From Streptomyces sp. CC208A (GTDB lineage Bacteria; Actinomycetota; Actinomycetes; Streptomycetales; Streptomycetaceae): 64,000 nucleotides of DNA. The stretch covers positions 124,001-188,000 of the forward strand of contig NZ_JASCXN010000003.1 in NCBI RefSeq assembly GCF_030010625.1, in the 5' to 3' direction. Below are positions 33,501 to 42,904 of the stretch, piece after piece. The notes beneath the pieces were generated by a model, which worked only from the letters and a program-made list of their open reading frames with translations, searched no databases and had not been told where the DNA came from. Numbering within the stretch: the first letter of the stretch is position 1; every line of letters starts with the position of its first letter. The translations under genes and the position numbers were made by a program.

Positions 33501-35220
33501 TCACGGTGGTGTGGGCGTACGGGCCGCCGTGGGGTCCACCGTCACGCGGCCCAGTTCGGCCGTCTCCGTACCGGCGAAGAAGGTCACCTCGCCCGCCCCC
33601 GAAGCCGTCACGGTCAGTTCCGTGGTCCCGGAGCCGAAGTCGCCGTGGCGGTCTGGTCGTCGTGGGCGGCGGCCTCCAGACCGGGGCAGGGGCTCGGCGC
33701 GGTGCCGGTGAGTCGATGCGGACGGTGCGGCGGGTGGCCGTGCTGGAGGCGCCGGCCAGGAACTCGTACGGGCCCGGCTCCACCGCCCAGCGGCCGTGCG
33801 CCACGTCCCGGTACGCGAGGACCGACAGCGGCACCGTGAAGGCGAGGGTCGCCGTCTCGTCCGGCATCAGGTGGACGCGGGCGTGCGTGACGTCCTCCGC
33901 CTCCGTGTTCACCGCCGCCGTCAGGCCCTCGTACCCGAAGCGCGTGTACGTCAGGCCGTGGCCGAAGGGGAAGAGCGGGGTGCCGCCGTACGCGGTCCAC
34001 AGCAGGGCCGGGAGCGTGGCGGCCGCGTCCGGTACCGCGTACGGGTAGGAGGAGGCGAGGACGAGTGCCGTGCGCGGCCCGCCACAGGCGGTCCTGGTGG
34101 GCGGCGTACGCAAGGGTCCGCGCGGTCCTCGGTCTCGCGGCCGTCGATGTGCGGGTCGTTCCCGGCGGCCACGATCACCGTGCCCGCCCCGGCGGCGGCC
34201 CGCGCCACCGCCTCCTCGCCGCTCTCGACCGTCTCCACGGTGAAGGTTTCGGCCGTCTCGCGGTCGGCGGCAACCTTCACGCCGTCGGCGGCGACAGAGA
34301 CGTAGCCCCCCGTCCCGAGGCGCAGAAGGAGGTGGCCGTCGCCGTGGGCCTCGAACCGGAACGTCTCCCGGACGACCCAGCCGCCGGGCTCGTCCGCCGA
34401 GGCCCGCACCCTGCCGTCCTCGGCCACCGACAGACAGCGCCCGCCGAGGGCGCGCAGGGTCGGAACCCCGTCGCCCCAGTCGATCAGGTCCAGGACCGAG
34501 CCCCCCTCGGTGCCGGCGGTGAGCGGCGGCAGGTCGGTGCGGCCGGCGGGCAGCGCCGGGTCGAGGGCGGCCTCCGGGCCGCGTACGGACTCGCCGCCGG
34601 TGGGCTCCGGGACGCGCAGCGCGCGGCCGTCGGCGGTCCGCAGCCGGATCCGGTCCACGCCCTCGGCGAAGTCCACCCGGTCCGCGCCGAACCGCCCCCG
34701 GATGCCGTCCAACGGGGAGGAGCGGTGCGGCAACGCGCCGCTGTACCAGCCCGGTTCGACGGTGTCGGCGAGCAGGCCCGCCACCGCGAGCCGGGCGTCG
34801 GCGGTCCCCGGGGTCAGGGGGAGCAACGGGGCGCCGTCGCCCATGGGTTCGTTGCGCGGCAGGACGAGTGCCGGGTCGAACTCGCCCAGCAGGAACCGCG
34901 CGGTCAGCAGCTGCCTGCGTACGACCCTGTCCACGTCCTCCTGGCCGATCAGGCCCCGCTCCAGGGCGCGTCGCAGTCGGCCCAGGACCACCGAGGCGTC
35001 CGTGCCGTGGTCGGTGAAGGAGTCGACGCCCGCGCGCAGCGCCGCCGCGACCGCCTCCTCGCGGCTGTCGACGTACGCCTGCGGGCCGGCGAGGTTGCTG
35101 GGCGCGCCCGCGCCCGCGCAGACGAGGAGTTCCTGCTCCGTCCAGGTACGCAGCTCCGAACCCGGGTACGGGGAGAGGCGGTCGGGGCGGCCGTTGACCA
35201 GGTCGTACGCGGGTGTCTCG
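33501..35220 (-). pseudogene. GH3 beta-glucosidase-like remnant
   Basis: Reading from 35220, the 5' catalytic barrel is mostly missing. The remnant begins in ETPAYDLVNG, then VCAGAGAPSNLAGPQAYVDS, the long middle with DWGDGVPTLRALGGRCLSVA, and VIVAAGNDPHIDGRETEDRA. Near 34100 the frame breaks. It resumes in ALVLASSYPYAVPDAAATLP, then ALLWTAYGGTPLFPFGHGLT, in which about 50 residues normally between TAxGG and GTPLxPFGHGL are lost. The tail changes frame again (RWAVEPGPYEFLAGASST; GDFGSGTTELTVTASGAG) and ends at 33501. It lacks the nucleophile region and cannot be active. Confidence 0.85.
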
Positions 35221-35352
35221 CCCGAACTCACCGACAGCGCCCGCATCGACGGCGCCGGCGACCTGCGCACCCTGTGGACGATCGTGCTGCCGCTCTCCCG
35301 CGCGGTGATCGCCGTCATGGTCCTCGCCCTGCTGCCCGTCGTCAAGGACTGA
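35221..35352 (+). pseudogene. ABC sugar permease remnant (MalG type)
   Basis: 44 codons: PELTDSARIDGAGDLRTLWT and IVLPLSRAVIAVMV are the EAA loop of a MalG-type permease, then a jump to LALLPVVKD, similar to the usual C-terminal end. The 5' part and last two helices are gone. It abuts the GH3 remnant head to head with no gap and is followed by GH95, as if a permease gene once preceded it in an operon. Confidence 0.8.
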
Positions 35353-35383
35353 CACCGCGCCCCACTCATCTGGAGGAGCACCC

Positions 35384-36673
35384 ATGAGCGAACCCGGCCC
35401 CGTGCACGGCACGTGGGAACCCGCCCCCGCCGCCCGCAGTGAGGACGCCTTCCCCACCGGGAACGGCCGGCACGGGGCCCTGGTGTACGGCGACCCCGTG
35501 GACGACCGGGTGATCGTCACCCACCACACCTTCGTACGCCCCCACCACCGGCCCGGCGACACCGAACCGGCCCGCCCCGCAGGCCTCCTCACCCGCGTCC
35601 GCGCCGAAACCCCCGGCGGCGGCCCCATGACGGGCCGCGCGGTCGACTTCACCACCGGCGTCGTCACCGCCACCGCCGGGGACCGCACCAGCCGGGTCTT
35701 CGTCTCCCGCGCCGACGACGTCCTCGTCCAGTACGTCACGGAGCCGGGTCCCCGTGTCCGCGTCGAGCTCGACCACCGTCTCGACGGCGGGCCGGCCGGC
35801 CTCGCCGCCGGGCGCGGCATCGCCACCGCCCACGGCGAGACCCTCCTCACCCTCCGCGCCGACCGGCCAGGCTCCCCCTTCGGCCACACCGCCCTCACCC
35901 TCGTCGTCGCCGACACCGGCCGCACCACGCTCACCGACCGGGGCATCCGCGCCGAGGGCGCCGGCCGGCTGCTCCTGCTCACCCGGGTCCGCCGCCACGA
36001 CGGCCCGTACGACCCCGGGGGCGAGACCGCCGCCCTGCGCGCCCTCGCCGGGGAGGACGGCCCCGCCGCCGCGTACGCCCGGCTCCTCGACCGGCACACC
36101 GGCCTCCACCGCGCCGCCTACCTGCGGGTCGCCCTCGACCTCGCCGCCGCCCCCGCCGAACGGGCCCTCTCCGGCTCGGCCCTGCTCGCCCGCCCCGCCG
36201 GACCCGCCCTCCTCGAACGCCTCTTCGCCGCCGGCCGCTACCACCGGCTCTCCTCGCCCGGCCTCCTCCCGCCCCGCCTCTGCGGCCTGCGGACCGACGC
36301 CGACCCCGCCCCGCCCCCGCCGCTCGTCGAGGCACTGGTCCGCTCCACCCCCGGGCGGCTCGTCCTGCTGCCTCCGCCCGGCATCTGCGCCCGTGGCCGG
36401 CTCACCGGCCTGCCGACCCGGTTCGGCGCCCGCCTCGACCTCGCCTGGGCGCCGGGGGAGTACCGGGCCGTCCTCCGCCCGGGCCGGGACGCCGACCTCG
36501 AACTGTGCGCGCCCGAGGGCAGTAGGCGGCTGGTCCTCAGGGCGGGCGAGGAGCGGGTCCTCGTCAGCCCGTGGACCGGCGGGCGGGCGGCGGTGGTCCC
36601 GAGCCGGGCCGGACGGTCGGCACCGGGCCGAGCAGCCCCACCCCCCGCGCCCGCGGGCCCTCCGGGTCGGTGA
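35384..36673 (+). pseudogene. GH95 glycosidase with catalytic domain deleted (in frame)
   Basis: Open for 429 codons, but not a whole enzyme. The N-terminal beta-sandwich is present (SEDAFPTGNGRHGALVYGDP, DFTTGVVTATAGDRTSRVFV) up to the start of the helical barrel (LLARPAGPALLERLFAAGRY, LLPPRLCGL). It then passes directly to VEALVRSTPGRLVLLPPPGI and TRFGARLDLAWAPGEYRAVL, the C-terminal beta domain. Roughly 300 residues that hold the catalytic Asn/Asp/Glu of alpha-L-fucosidase/alpha-L-galactosidase family GH95 are missing. The end (after VLVSPW) runs into the opposite LacI remnant and is not family sequence. ATG at 35384 has GGAGGAG upstream, so translation is possible. Confidence 0.8.
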
Positions 36674-37210
36674 GCCGGGCGAAGAGCCGCTCCACCGCCC
36701 GCAGGCCCGGCTCCTGCGCCGGGACCGCCACAGAGGTCAGCGGCACCGACGCCTGAGCGGCCACAGCCTCGGCGCAGACCGCCACCACCGACACGTCCTC
36801 GGGGACCGCGCGGCCGGTCCGCCGCAGCAGGGCGAGCAGCGGCTCCACAGCCGTCTCGTTCCGCACCACGAAGGTGCTGACCGCCGGGCGTTCGTCCAGG
36901 ATCCGGGCCGGTCCGACGAGGACGGCCGGCGGCGCGGCCCCGCGCAGCGACGGCGGCCGCCCGTCGTCCGGCTGCACGTCCATGAGGATCACCGCCCCGG
37001 CGAGCCCGCCGCCGGTGACCCGGCGCGGCGCCGAAGGGCCCTCCTCGCCGGTGAGGAGGAGGGCGTCGTAGCCGTGCGCGCGGGCGGCGGTGGCGACGGC
37101 GGCCGCGATCTCCAGCGTCACCGGCACGTACCTGTCGGTGCGCAGAGGACATGGCTCACCGTGCTGGCCGACACCCCGGCGTGCCGGGTGACCTCGGCAA
37201 GCGCGACCAT
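36564..37210 (-). pseudogene. LacI-family regulator remnant
   Basis: Starts MVALAEVTRHAGVSASTVSH, an intact helix-turn-helix, then breaks. It continues in another frame with RYVPVTLEIAAAVATAARAH, GYDALLLTGEEGPSAPRRVT, then FVVRNETAVEPLLALLRRTG and PLTSVAVPAQEPGLRAVERL. The hinge and a large part of the effector domain (about 60 residues after the HTH and another 60-70 in the middle) are missing. It is a paralogue of the intact LacI at 1534 (same GYDxLLLTGEEGP, NExAVEPLLAxLRxxGRAVP). Overlaps the GH95 remnant end. Confidence 0.85.
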
Positions 37211-37269
37211 CCGGTCTCCCCGCGGGCAGGACTGTGGTGCGCCTGTGGGGAATCGCTTCGACGAAGGGT

Positions 37270-37490
37270 TCAAGGCCGCAGCAGGACCTTGCCGACCGTC
37301 GGTCCCCGCCGCCGGCCAGGGCCAGCGCCTCGGTGAAGCGGTCGAGGGGGAACTCGTGGGTGACGAGCGGCGCCGGGTCCAGGCGGCCGGTGGTGAAGGC
37401 CCGGACCGCGTCCGCCCAGGCGGCCGAGGAGGCGCCGAAGACGCTCCGCAGCTTGAGCCGGCTACCGAGGGCCTCGTCCACCGGGCGGCC
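37270..37490 (-). pseudogene. zinc alcohol dehydrogenase C-terminal remnant
   Basis: Reads GSRLKLRSVFGASSAAWADA, VRAFTTGRLDPAPLVTHEFP, LDRFTEALALAGGGDR, the last 70 residues of a medium-chain zinc dehydrogenase. One extra base then shifts the frame before TVGKVLLRP and the stop at 37270. The Zn-binding and cofactor parts are absent. The 37490-37630 stretch has no recognisable gene. Confidence 0.75.
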
Positions 37491-37630
37491 CTCACCCGGC
37501 AGGACGGCCGCGCCCCTCCGGGCCGTCGAACTCGCCGCACCCGTCCTCCCCGACGACGGTGTGCCGCGCCGCCCTGCCCACCGCCCCCGGCCACCGCCGG
37601 CGCAACCCGGCCCTTCGGCGCGCGGCTGCC

Positions 37631-39211
37631 CTACCGGTGGCCGAACCAGCCCGCCGCGGGAAGCAGCCGGTTGTCGTAGCCGAACAGCGCCTGGTTCTCC
37701 CAGCCGTTGCCCGACGACGGGTCCGCCGGGTCCCAGCCGTTGCCGGTCACCGCGGTCCAGGCCGGCTCCCAGTAGACGACGCCGAGGCCACGGCCGCCCG
37801 GGACGGCTTCCACCACGTTCATCACGTCACGGAGCCACGCCGACTGTCCTGCCGGGGACGCCGGGTAGCCGGAGACCAGCTCCGAGGGGAGGTCGATGAT
37901 GTTCTCGTGCGCGTCCTTGCTGTCCAGACGGAAGGGGTACGCCGTCTCCACGACCATGACCTTCTTGCCGTAACGGGCCGAGATGTCGTCCAGGTTGGCC
38001 TGGAGCGAGGACAGCGCCCCGTGCCAGTAGCCGTAGAAGGACAGCGCGATCACGTCGTAACTCACGCCCTGCGCCTTGGCGTTGTCGAACCAGTTGCGGT
38101 ACAGCGCGTTGTCGCCGCCGTTCGCGAGGTGCAGCGCGATCTGCGTCGACGAGGAGACCGCCTTCGCCGCCGAGATCCCGGAGTTCAGCAGCCCGGCGAG
38201 CTGCGTCCAGTTGCCGGTGGAGCCCTCGGGCCACAGCATGCCGGTGTTGATCTCGTTGCCGATCTGCACCATGTCGGCCGTGGTGCCCTGCGCCTTCAGC
38301 GAGTTCAGGACGTCGTACGTGTGGTGGTACACGTCCGTCTTCAGCTGTGTGTACGAGTGCCCGGCCCAGGCTGCGGGCTTGGTCTGGGCGCCGGGGTCGG
38401 CCCAGGTGTCCGAGTAGTGGAAGTCGACGAGCAGCTTCATGCCCCGCGCCTTGATGCGCTGCGCGGTGGCAAGCACACGGGCCTTGTTGTTGTAGCCGTC
38501 GGCGGGGTTCACCCACACCTTCAGACGGCCGTAGTCGGCGCCCGCGTTCTTGAGCAGGGCGACGGGGTCACCGGTCGCGCCGGAAGCGTTCTTGTAGGTG
38601 CCGCCGAGGTCCTCGCTCTTCTTCAGCGCGGACAGGTCGACGCCCTTCACGGCCAGGCCGGTCGATCCGGCGGTGAAGGACAGGTCGTCGATGTTGATCC
38701 AATTGCCCGCGTCGGCATCGGAGTTGATGCTGATCGTGCAGCCGCCGCCGACCACCTTGACGGAGGTCACGATCCGTATCCAGGCACTGGTCGTCACCGG
38801 CAGGTCGGTGCGCTGCTCGGCGGAGCCGCAGTTGCGCAACGCGAGGTAGGCCGCGTTCTGGCCGCCGCCCGAACGCACCCAGGCGCTCAGCGTGTAGGTG
38901 CCGTCGGCGAGTCCGCTGAGGTACTGGTACGTCTCGACCTTGTACGCCGACGGCGACCAGTGCGAGAGGCGGTGGCCGCCGCTGCGGCCGCCGGCCTCGG
39001 TGAAGGAGGCGGAGTTCTGGCCGGTGGCCGAGTAGGTCGACCAGCCGGCCGGCGTGGCCGTGCCGGTGCCGTCGGCCTCGAAGCCGGTGTTGGTGAGCGT
39101 GCTCGCGGCCACGGCCTGCCGTGCGGGCAGCGGGGCGAGGAGCAGGCCCGCGCCGAGCGCGATGGCGAGCGCGGCGGACCGGAGCCGGGAACGGCTTCTG
39201 ATGGTGCGCAT
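37631..39211 (-). CDS. ganB: secreted endo-beta-1,4-galactanase, family GH53
   Basis: Secreted enzyme of 526 residues that cuts beta-1,4-galactan side chains of pectin. Signal peptide (SAALAIALGAGLLLAPLPAR) ends near residue 36. An N-terminal carbohydrate-binding jelly-roll (about 40-180; NTGFEADGTGTATPAGWSTY) is followed by the GH53 barrel: GVDLSALKKSEDLGGTYKNA, LLVDFHYSDTWADPGAQTKP, acid/base Glu in VQIGNEINTGMLWPEG, nucleophile Glu in VMVVETAYPF, and the C-terminal YWEPAW. ATG at 39211. It lies 154 bases after the GH42 gene on the same strand. Confidence 0.95.
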   Translation of the reverse strand: MRTIRSRSRLRSAALAIALGAGLLLAPLPARQAVAASTLTNTGFEADGTGTATPAGWSTYSATGQNSASFTEAGGRSGGHRLSHWSPSAYKVETYQYLSGLADGTYTLSAWVRSGGGQNAAYLALRNCGSAEQRTDLPVTTSAWIRIVTSVKVVGGGCTISINSDADAGNWINIDDLSFTAGSTGLAVKGVDLSALKKSEDLGGTYKNASGATGDPVALLKNAGADYGRLKVWVNPADGYNNKARVLATAQRIKARGMKLLVDFHYSDTWADPGAQTKPAAWAGHSYTQLKTDVYHHTYDVLNSLKAQGTTADMVQIGNEINTGMLWPEGSTGNWTQLAGLLNSGISAAKAVSSSTQIALHLANGGDNALYRNWFDNAKAQGVSYDVIALSFYGYWHGALSSLQANLDDISARYGKKVMVVETAYPFRLDSKDAHENIIDLPSELVSGYPASPAGQSAWLRDVMNVVEAVPGGRGLGVVYWEPAWTAVTGNGWDPADPSSGNGWENQALFGYDNRLLPAAGWFGHR

Positions 39212-39365
39212 CGTCGAGTCCCTTCGACGGTGGCGGACGGGGGAGTTGGTGGTGCGGTGGTGCTCTTCCTCGCGGTGGTGCGGGTGGTGCGGCTCACCCG
39301 GGGGCGGCGCGGCGGGTGCGGGCCGCCCCCGGGGAGTTCCGGGGGGAGAGAGGAGCGCGTGGGGC

Positions 39366-41387
39366 TCAGCCGTCCAGGCGGACGACGCGTACGGCTCCGG
39401 CGGGGACGGTGAGCCTGCCGGTCACCCGCGCCCCTTCGAGGAGTTCGGTGCCGGGGCCGTCCAGAGGCACCTCCGACTCCGCGGCCGTGTGGTTGAGCGC
39501 GAAGACGTAGTGGCCGTGCGCGCCGGCCCGGCGGACGACCTCCACGTCCCGGGCGAGCCCGGTGCGGCCCGGGACGCCGGCGTCCTCGGCCGCCGCGCCG
39601 ACGATCGCGTCGAGCGAGGCCGCGTCGAGGCGGGTGGAGACGTACCAGGCGGTGCCGCGCCCGAGCCGGTTCCGGGTGACGGCGGGCCCGCCGGCGGCCG
39701 GCCCGTCCGCGTACGTCCAGACGGTCTCGGCGCCGCGCGGCCGGACGGACTCCGTCCACACGTCGCCGGTGAGCGCGGCGCCGCCGGGGCCGGTGATCCC
39801 TACCCGCTGGTGGTCCAGGAGCGGCGACCACTCGTCGACCGTGAGGCCGAGGACGTCCCGCAGGGCGCCGGGGTGGGCGCCGGGGTGGACGGCGTCGTGC
39901 TCGTCGACGATCCCGGAGAAGTACGAGACGACGAGGGTGCCGCCGTTCTCCACGTACTCCCGCAGGTTCTGCCCCGCGGCCTCCGTCATCAGGTAGAGGG
40001 CCGGGACGACGACCAGCGGATAGGCGGAGAGGTCGGCCTCGGGGTGGGCGAAGTCCACCGTGAGGTGCCGGTCGTAGAGGGTCTCGTAGAAGCTGTCGGC
40101 GCGCTCCCGGGCGTCGTGGGCCTCGTTCGGCCGCCATTCCAGGCCCTGCGCCCACCAGGAGTGCCAGTCCCACAGCATCGCCACGTCCGGGACGGTCCGG
40201 CTGCCCCGGACCTCCTCCAGGGCGCCGAGCCCGGCGCCGAGCTCGACGACCTCGCGCCAGATCCGGGTGTCGGTGCCGCCGTGCGGGACCATCGCCGAGT
40301 GGAACTTCTCGGCGCCGCGCCGGGACTGACGCCACTGGAAGAACATGGCGCCCTCGGAGCCGCGGGCGACGTGCGCGAGGGAGTTGCGGGCCATCTCGCC
40401 GGGGCGCTTGGCCGGGTTGCGGGGCTGCCAGTTGACGCCCGAGGTGGAGTGCTCCAGGAGCAGCCAGGGGGCGCCGCCGGCGACGGAGCGGGTCAGGTCG
40501 GCGGCCATGGCGAGGTTGACGTGGGTGCGGCGGCCGTCGGTGATGAGGTAGTGGTCGTTGGTGACGAGGTCGACCTCGCGGCCCCACGCCCAGTAGTCGA
40601 TCGAGTCGCACTGGCTGAGCGCGGTCATGAAGTTGGTGGTGACCGGGACGCCGGGGGACAGCTCGTGCAGGATGTCCCGCTCGGCGCGGAAGTTCTCGCG
40701 AAGGGTGGCGTCGGCGAAGCGGCGGTAGTCGAGCCGCTGGGCCGGGTTGCCGACCGTGGGGGTGGTGCGGGGCGGCAGGATCTCCTCGTACGAGCCGTAC
40801 CGCTGGCCCCAGAAGGCGGTGCCCCAGGCCTCGTTCACGGCCTCCACGGAGCCGTACGCGTCGTCCAGCCAGCGCCGGAAGTGCGCGGCGCAGCCGTCGC
40901 AGTAGCAGGCGCTGACGGGCACACCGTACTCGTTGTGGACGTGCCAGAGGGCGAGCGCCGGGTGGTCGGCGTAGCGGCGGGCCAGCTCGGTGGTGATCCG
41001 GGCGGCGGCCTCGCGGTAGGCGGGGGAGCTGTGGCAGATCGCGCCGCGTGAGCCGTACGTGTGGCGGACGCCGTCGGCGGTGACGGGCAGCGCCTCGGGG
41101 TGCGCGCGGTAGAACCAGGCGGGCGGGGCGACCGTGGGGGTGCCGAGGTCCACGCGGATGCCGTGGGCGTGGAGCAGGTCGAGGACGCGGTCGAGCCAGC
41201 CGAAGTCGTACCGGCCCCGCTCGGGCTCCAGGAGGGCCCAGGAGAAGATCCCGACGCTCACCATCGTGACGCCGGCCTCCCGCATCAGCCGCACGTCCTC
41301 CTGCCAGACGCTTTCCGGCCATTGCTCGGGGTTGTAGTCCCCGCCGAACGCGAGCCGGGACAGGCCCTTGGGGGGCGTCGGCGACAT
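39366..41387 (-). CDS. ganA: cytoplasmic beta-galactosidase, family GH42
   Basis: Enzyme of 673 residues that splits imported galacto-oligosaccharides. No signal peptide. GGDYNPEQWPESVWQEDVRL starts the barrel; acid/base Glu153 is in LWHVHNEYG; the nucleophile Glu (about 320) is in WLLLEHSTSGVNW; the cysteines of the zinc site are in SACYCDGCAAHF. The beta-galactosidase trimerisation and small C-terminal domains follow. ATG at 41387 has AGGAGAG upstream. Divergent from the binding protein, with three LacI-type sites in between. Confidence 0.95.
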   Translation of the reverse strand: MSPTPPKGLSRLAFGGDYNPEQWPESVWQEDVRLMREAGVTMVSVGIFSWALLEPERGRYDFGWLDRVLDLLHAHGIRVDLGTPTVAPPAWFYRAHPEALPVTADGVRHTYGSRGAICHSSPAYREAAARITTELARRYADHPALALWHVHNEYGVPVSACYCDGCAAHFRRWLDDAYGSVEAVNEAWGTAFWGQRYGSYEEILPPRTTPTVGNPAQRLDYRRFADATLRENFRAERDILHELSPGVPVTTNFMTALSQCDSIDYWAWGREVDLVTNDHYLITDGRRTHVNLAMAADLTRSVAGGAPWLLLEHSTSGVNWQPRNPAKRPGEMARNSLAHVARGSEGAMFFQWRQSRRGAEKFHSAMVPHGGTDTRIWREVVELGAGLGALEEVRGSRTVPDVAMLWDWHSWWAQGLEWRPNEAHDARERADSFYETLYDRHLTVDFAHPEADLSAYPLVVVPALYLMTEAAGQNLREYVENGGTLVVSYFSGIVDEHDAVHPGAHPGALRDVLGLTVDEWSPLLDHQRVGITGPGGAALTGDVWTESVRPRGAETVWTYADGPAAGGPAVTRNRLGRGTAWYVSTRLDAASLDAIVGAAAEDAGVPGRTGLARDVEVVRRAGAHGHYVFALNHTAAESEVPLDGPGTELLEGARVTGRLTVPAGAVRVVRLDG

Positions 41388-41420
41388 GAGTCTCTCCTGA
41401 ACGGGCTGAGGCCAATGTTT

Positions 41421-41432
41421 GGGAACGTTCAC
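41421..41432. promoter_or_regulatory. GanR-type operator GGGAACGTTCAC
   Basis: Near-palindrome with AACGTT core, 34 bases before the GH42 start; similar to the sites at 41495 and 41511. Probably the operator for the GH42-GH53 transcript. Confidence 0.65.
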
Positions 41433-41481
41433 ACACTCGATTTCGATGTGGCAACGCAACATAACCCCACAGGAACAACCA

Positions 41482-41522
41482 TTGACAAGTGTCCGGAACG
41501 TTTCTCTACTGTGAACGCTCAC
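41482..41522 (+). promoter_or_regulatory. promoter of the gan binding protein with two embedded operators
   Basis: TTGACA at 41482-41487 and TACTGT at 41507-41512 (19-base spacer) form a likely promoter. GGAACGTTTC (41495-41504) lies in the spacer and GTGAACGCTCAC (41511-41522) overlaps the -10 element, so a LacI repressor bound here would block RNA polymerase. Confidence 0.65.
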
Positions 41523-41584
41523 AGATGCATGGTCGGCCTCTCCGTCCGCAGGAGAGGCCCCTTTCGGTCAGGGAGAACCCACCC

Positions 41585-42904
41585 ATGCCCCAGATCACGC
41601 GCCGCAGCCTCGCCGCCGCCACCGCCGTCCTCCTCGGCGCCACCGCGCTCACCGCCTGTGGATCCTCCGACTCCGGCGACGAGGCGGGCGGCGGGTCCGG
41701 CCCGGTCGAGCTCACCTACTGGGCCTGGGCGCCCGGCATGGACAAGGTCGCCGCCCTCTGGAACGCCGAACACCCCGACATCCAGGTCACGGTGCAGAAG
41801 CAGGCATCAGGCGACGACCTCGTCACCAAGATCATCACGGCCGCCAAGGCCCACAAGGGCCCCGACCTCGTCCAGGCCGAGTACCAGGCCCTGCCGACCC
41901 TGGTCAGCAACGACGCCCTCGCCGACATAGCCAAGGAGGTCCGCGGCGCCGAGGAGAAGTTCGCCCCCGGCATCTGGCGGCAGACCACCCTCGGCGGCGA
42001 CGCCGTCTACGCCCTGCCGCAGGACTCCGGCCCGCTGATGTTCTTCTACCGCGAGGACCTCTTCGAGCAGTACGGCCTCACCGTCCCCACCACCTGGGAC
42101 GAGTTCGCCGAGACCGCCCGCGCACTGAAGAAGAAGGACCCGAAGAAGGCCCTCACCACCTTCTCCGCCAACGACTCCGGCCTCTTCGCCGGCCTCGCCC
42201 AGCAGGCCGGCGCCCAGTGGTGGACCTTCGAGGGCGACACCTGGAAGGTCGGCATCGACGACGCCGCCACCAAGAAGGTCGCCGACTTCTGGGGCGGCCT
42301 GGTCGCCGAGGGCGCCATCGACAACCAGCCCATGTACACCCCCGCCTGGAACAAGGCCCTCAACACCGGCGAGCAGATCGCCTGGGTCTCCGCCGTCTGG
42401 GCCCCCGGCACCCTGGGCACCGCCGCCCCCGACACCAAGGGCAAGTGGGCCATGGCCCCCCTCCCGCAGTGGACCGAGGGCGAGAACGTCACCGGCAGCT
42501 GGGGCGGCTCCTCCACCGCCGTCACCAGCGACTCCAAGCACAAGGAAGCCGCCGCCCGGTTCGCCACCTGGCTGAACACCGACCCGAAGGCCCTCGCCGC
42601 CCTCGTCAAGGAGAGCGGCATCTACCCCGCCGCCACCGCCGCCCAGACCAGCGGCGCCCTCGCCAAGGCCCCCGACTACTTCGCCAACCAGCCCGACTTC
42701 TACACGAAGGCCGCCGAGATCGCGAAGACCACCGCCCCCGCCGCCTGGGGCCCCAACGTCAACGTCGCCTACACCGCCTTCAAGGACGAGTTCGGCAAGG
42801 CCGCCAAGGCCAGGACGGCCGCCGCCTTCGGCACCGCCCTCACCAGGCTCCAGGACGCCACGGTGAACGACCTCGCCAAGCAGGGCTTCGAGGTCGCCAA
42901 GTGA
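41585..42904 (+). CDS. ganS: galacto-oligosaccharide-binding lipoprotein
   Basis: Family 1 solute-binding lipoprotein of 439 residues: signal TRRSLAAATAVLLGATALTA with lipobox Cys in LTAC, then ELTYWAWAPGMDKVAALWNA and NVTGSWGGSSTAVTSDSKHK. It would capture galacto-oligosaccharides from the GH53 reaction. ATG at 41585 was chosen for the signal peptide start. Its TGA overlaps the permease GTG. Confidence 0.93.
   Translation: MPQITRRSLAAATAVLLGATALTACGSSDSGDEAGGGSGPVELTYWAWAPGMDKVAALWNAEHPDIQVTVQKQASGDDLVTKIITAAKAHKGPDLVQAEYQALPTLVSNDALADIAKEVRGAEEKFAPGIWRQTTLGGDAVYALPQDSGPLMFFYREDLFEQYGLTVPTTWDEFAETARALKKKDPKKALTTFSANDSGLFAGLAQQAGAQWWTFEGDTWKVGIDDAATKKVADFWGGLVAEGAIDNQPMYTPAWNKALNTGEQIAWVSAVWAPGTLGTAAPDTKGKWAMAPLPQWTEGENVTGSWGGSSTAVTSDSKHKEAAARFATWLNTDPKALAALVKESGIYPAATAAQTSGALAKAPDYFANQPDFYTKAAEIAKTTAPAAWGPNVNVAYTAFKDEFGKAAKARTAAAFGTALTRLQDATVNDLAKQGFEVAK

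Noticed and set aside
35384..36673. GH95 as an intact alpha-L-fucosidase
   Set aside because: 429 codons is about half the family length and the catalytic helical domain is missing between LPPRLCGL and VEALVRSTPG.
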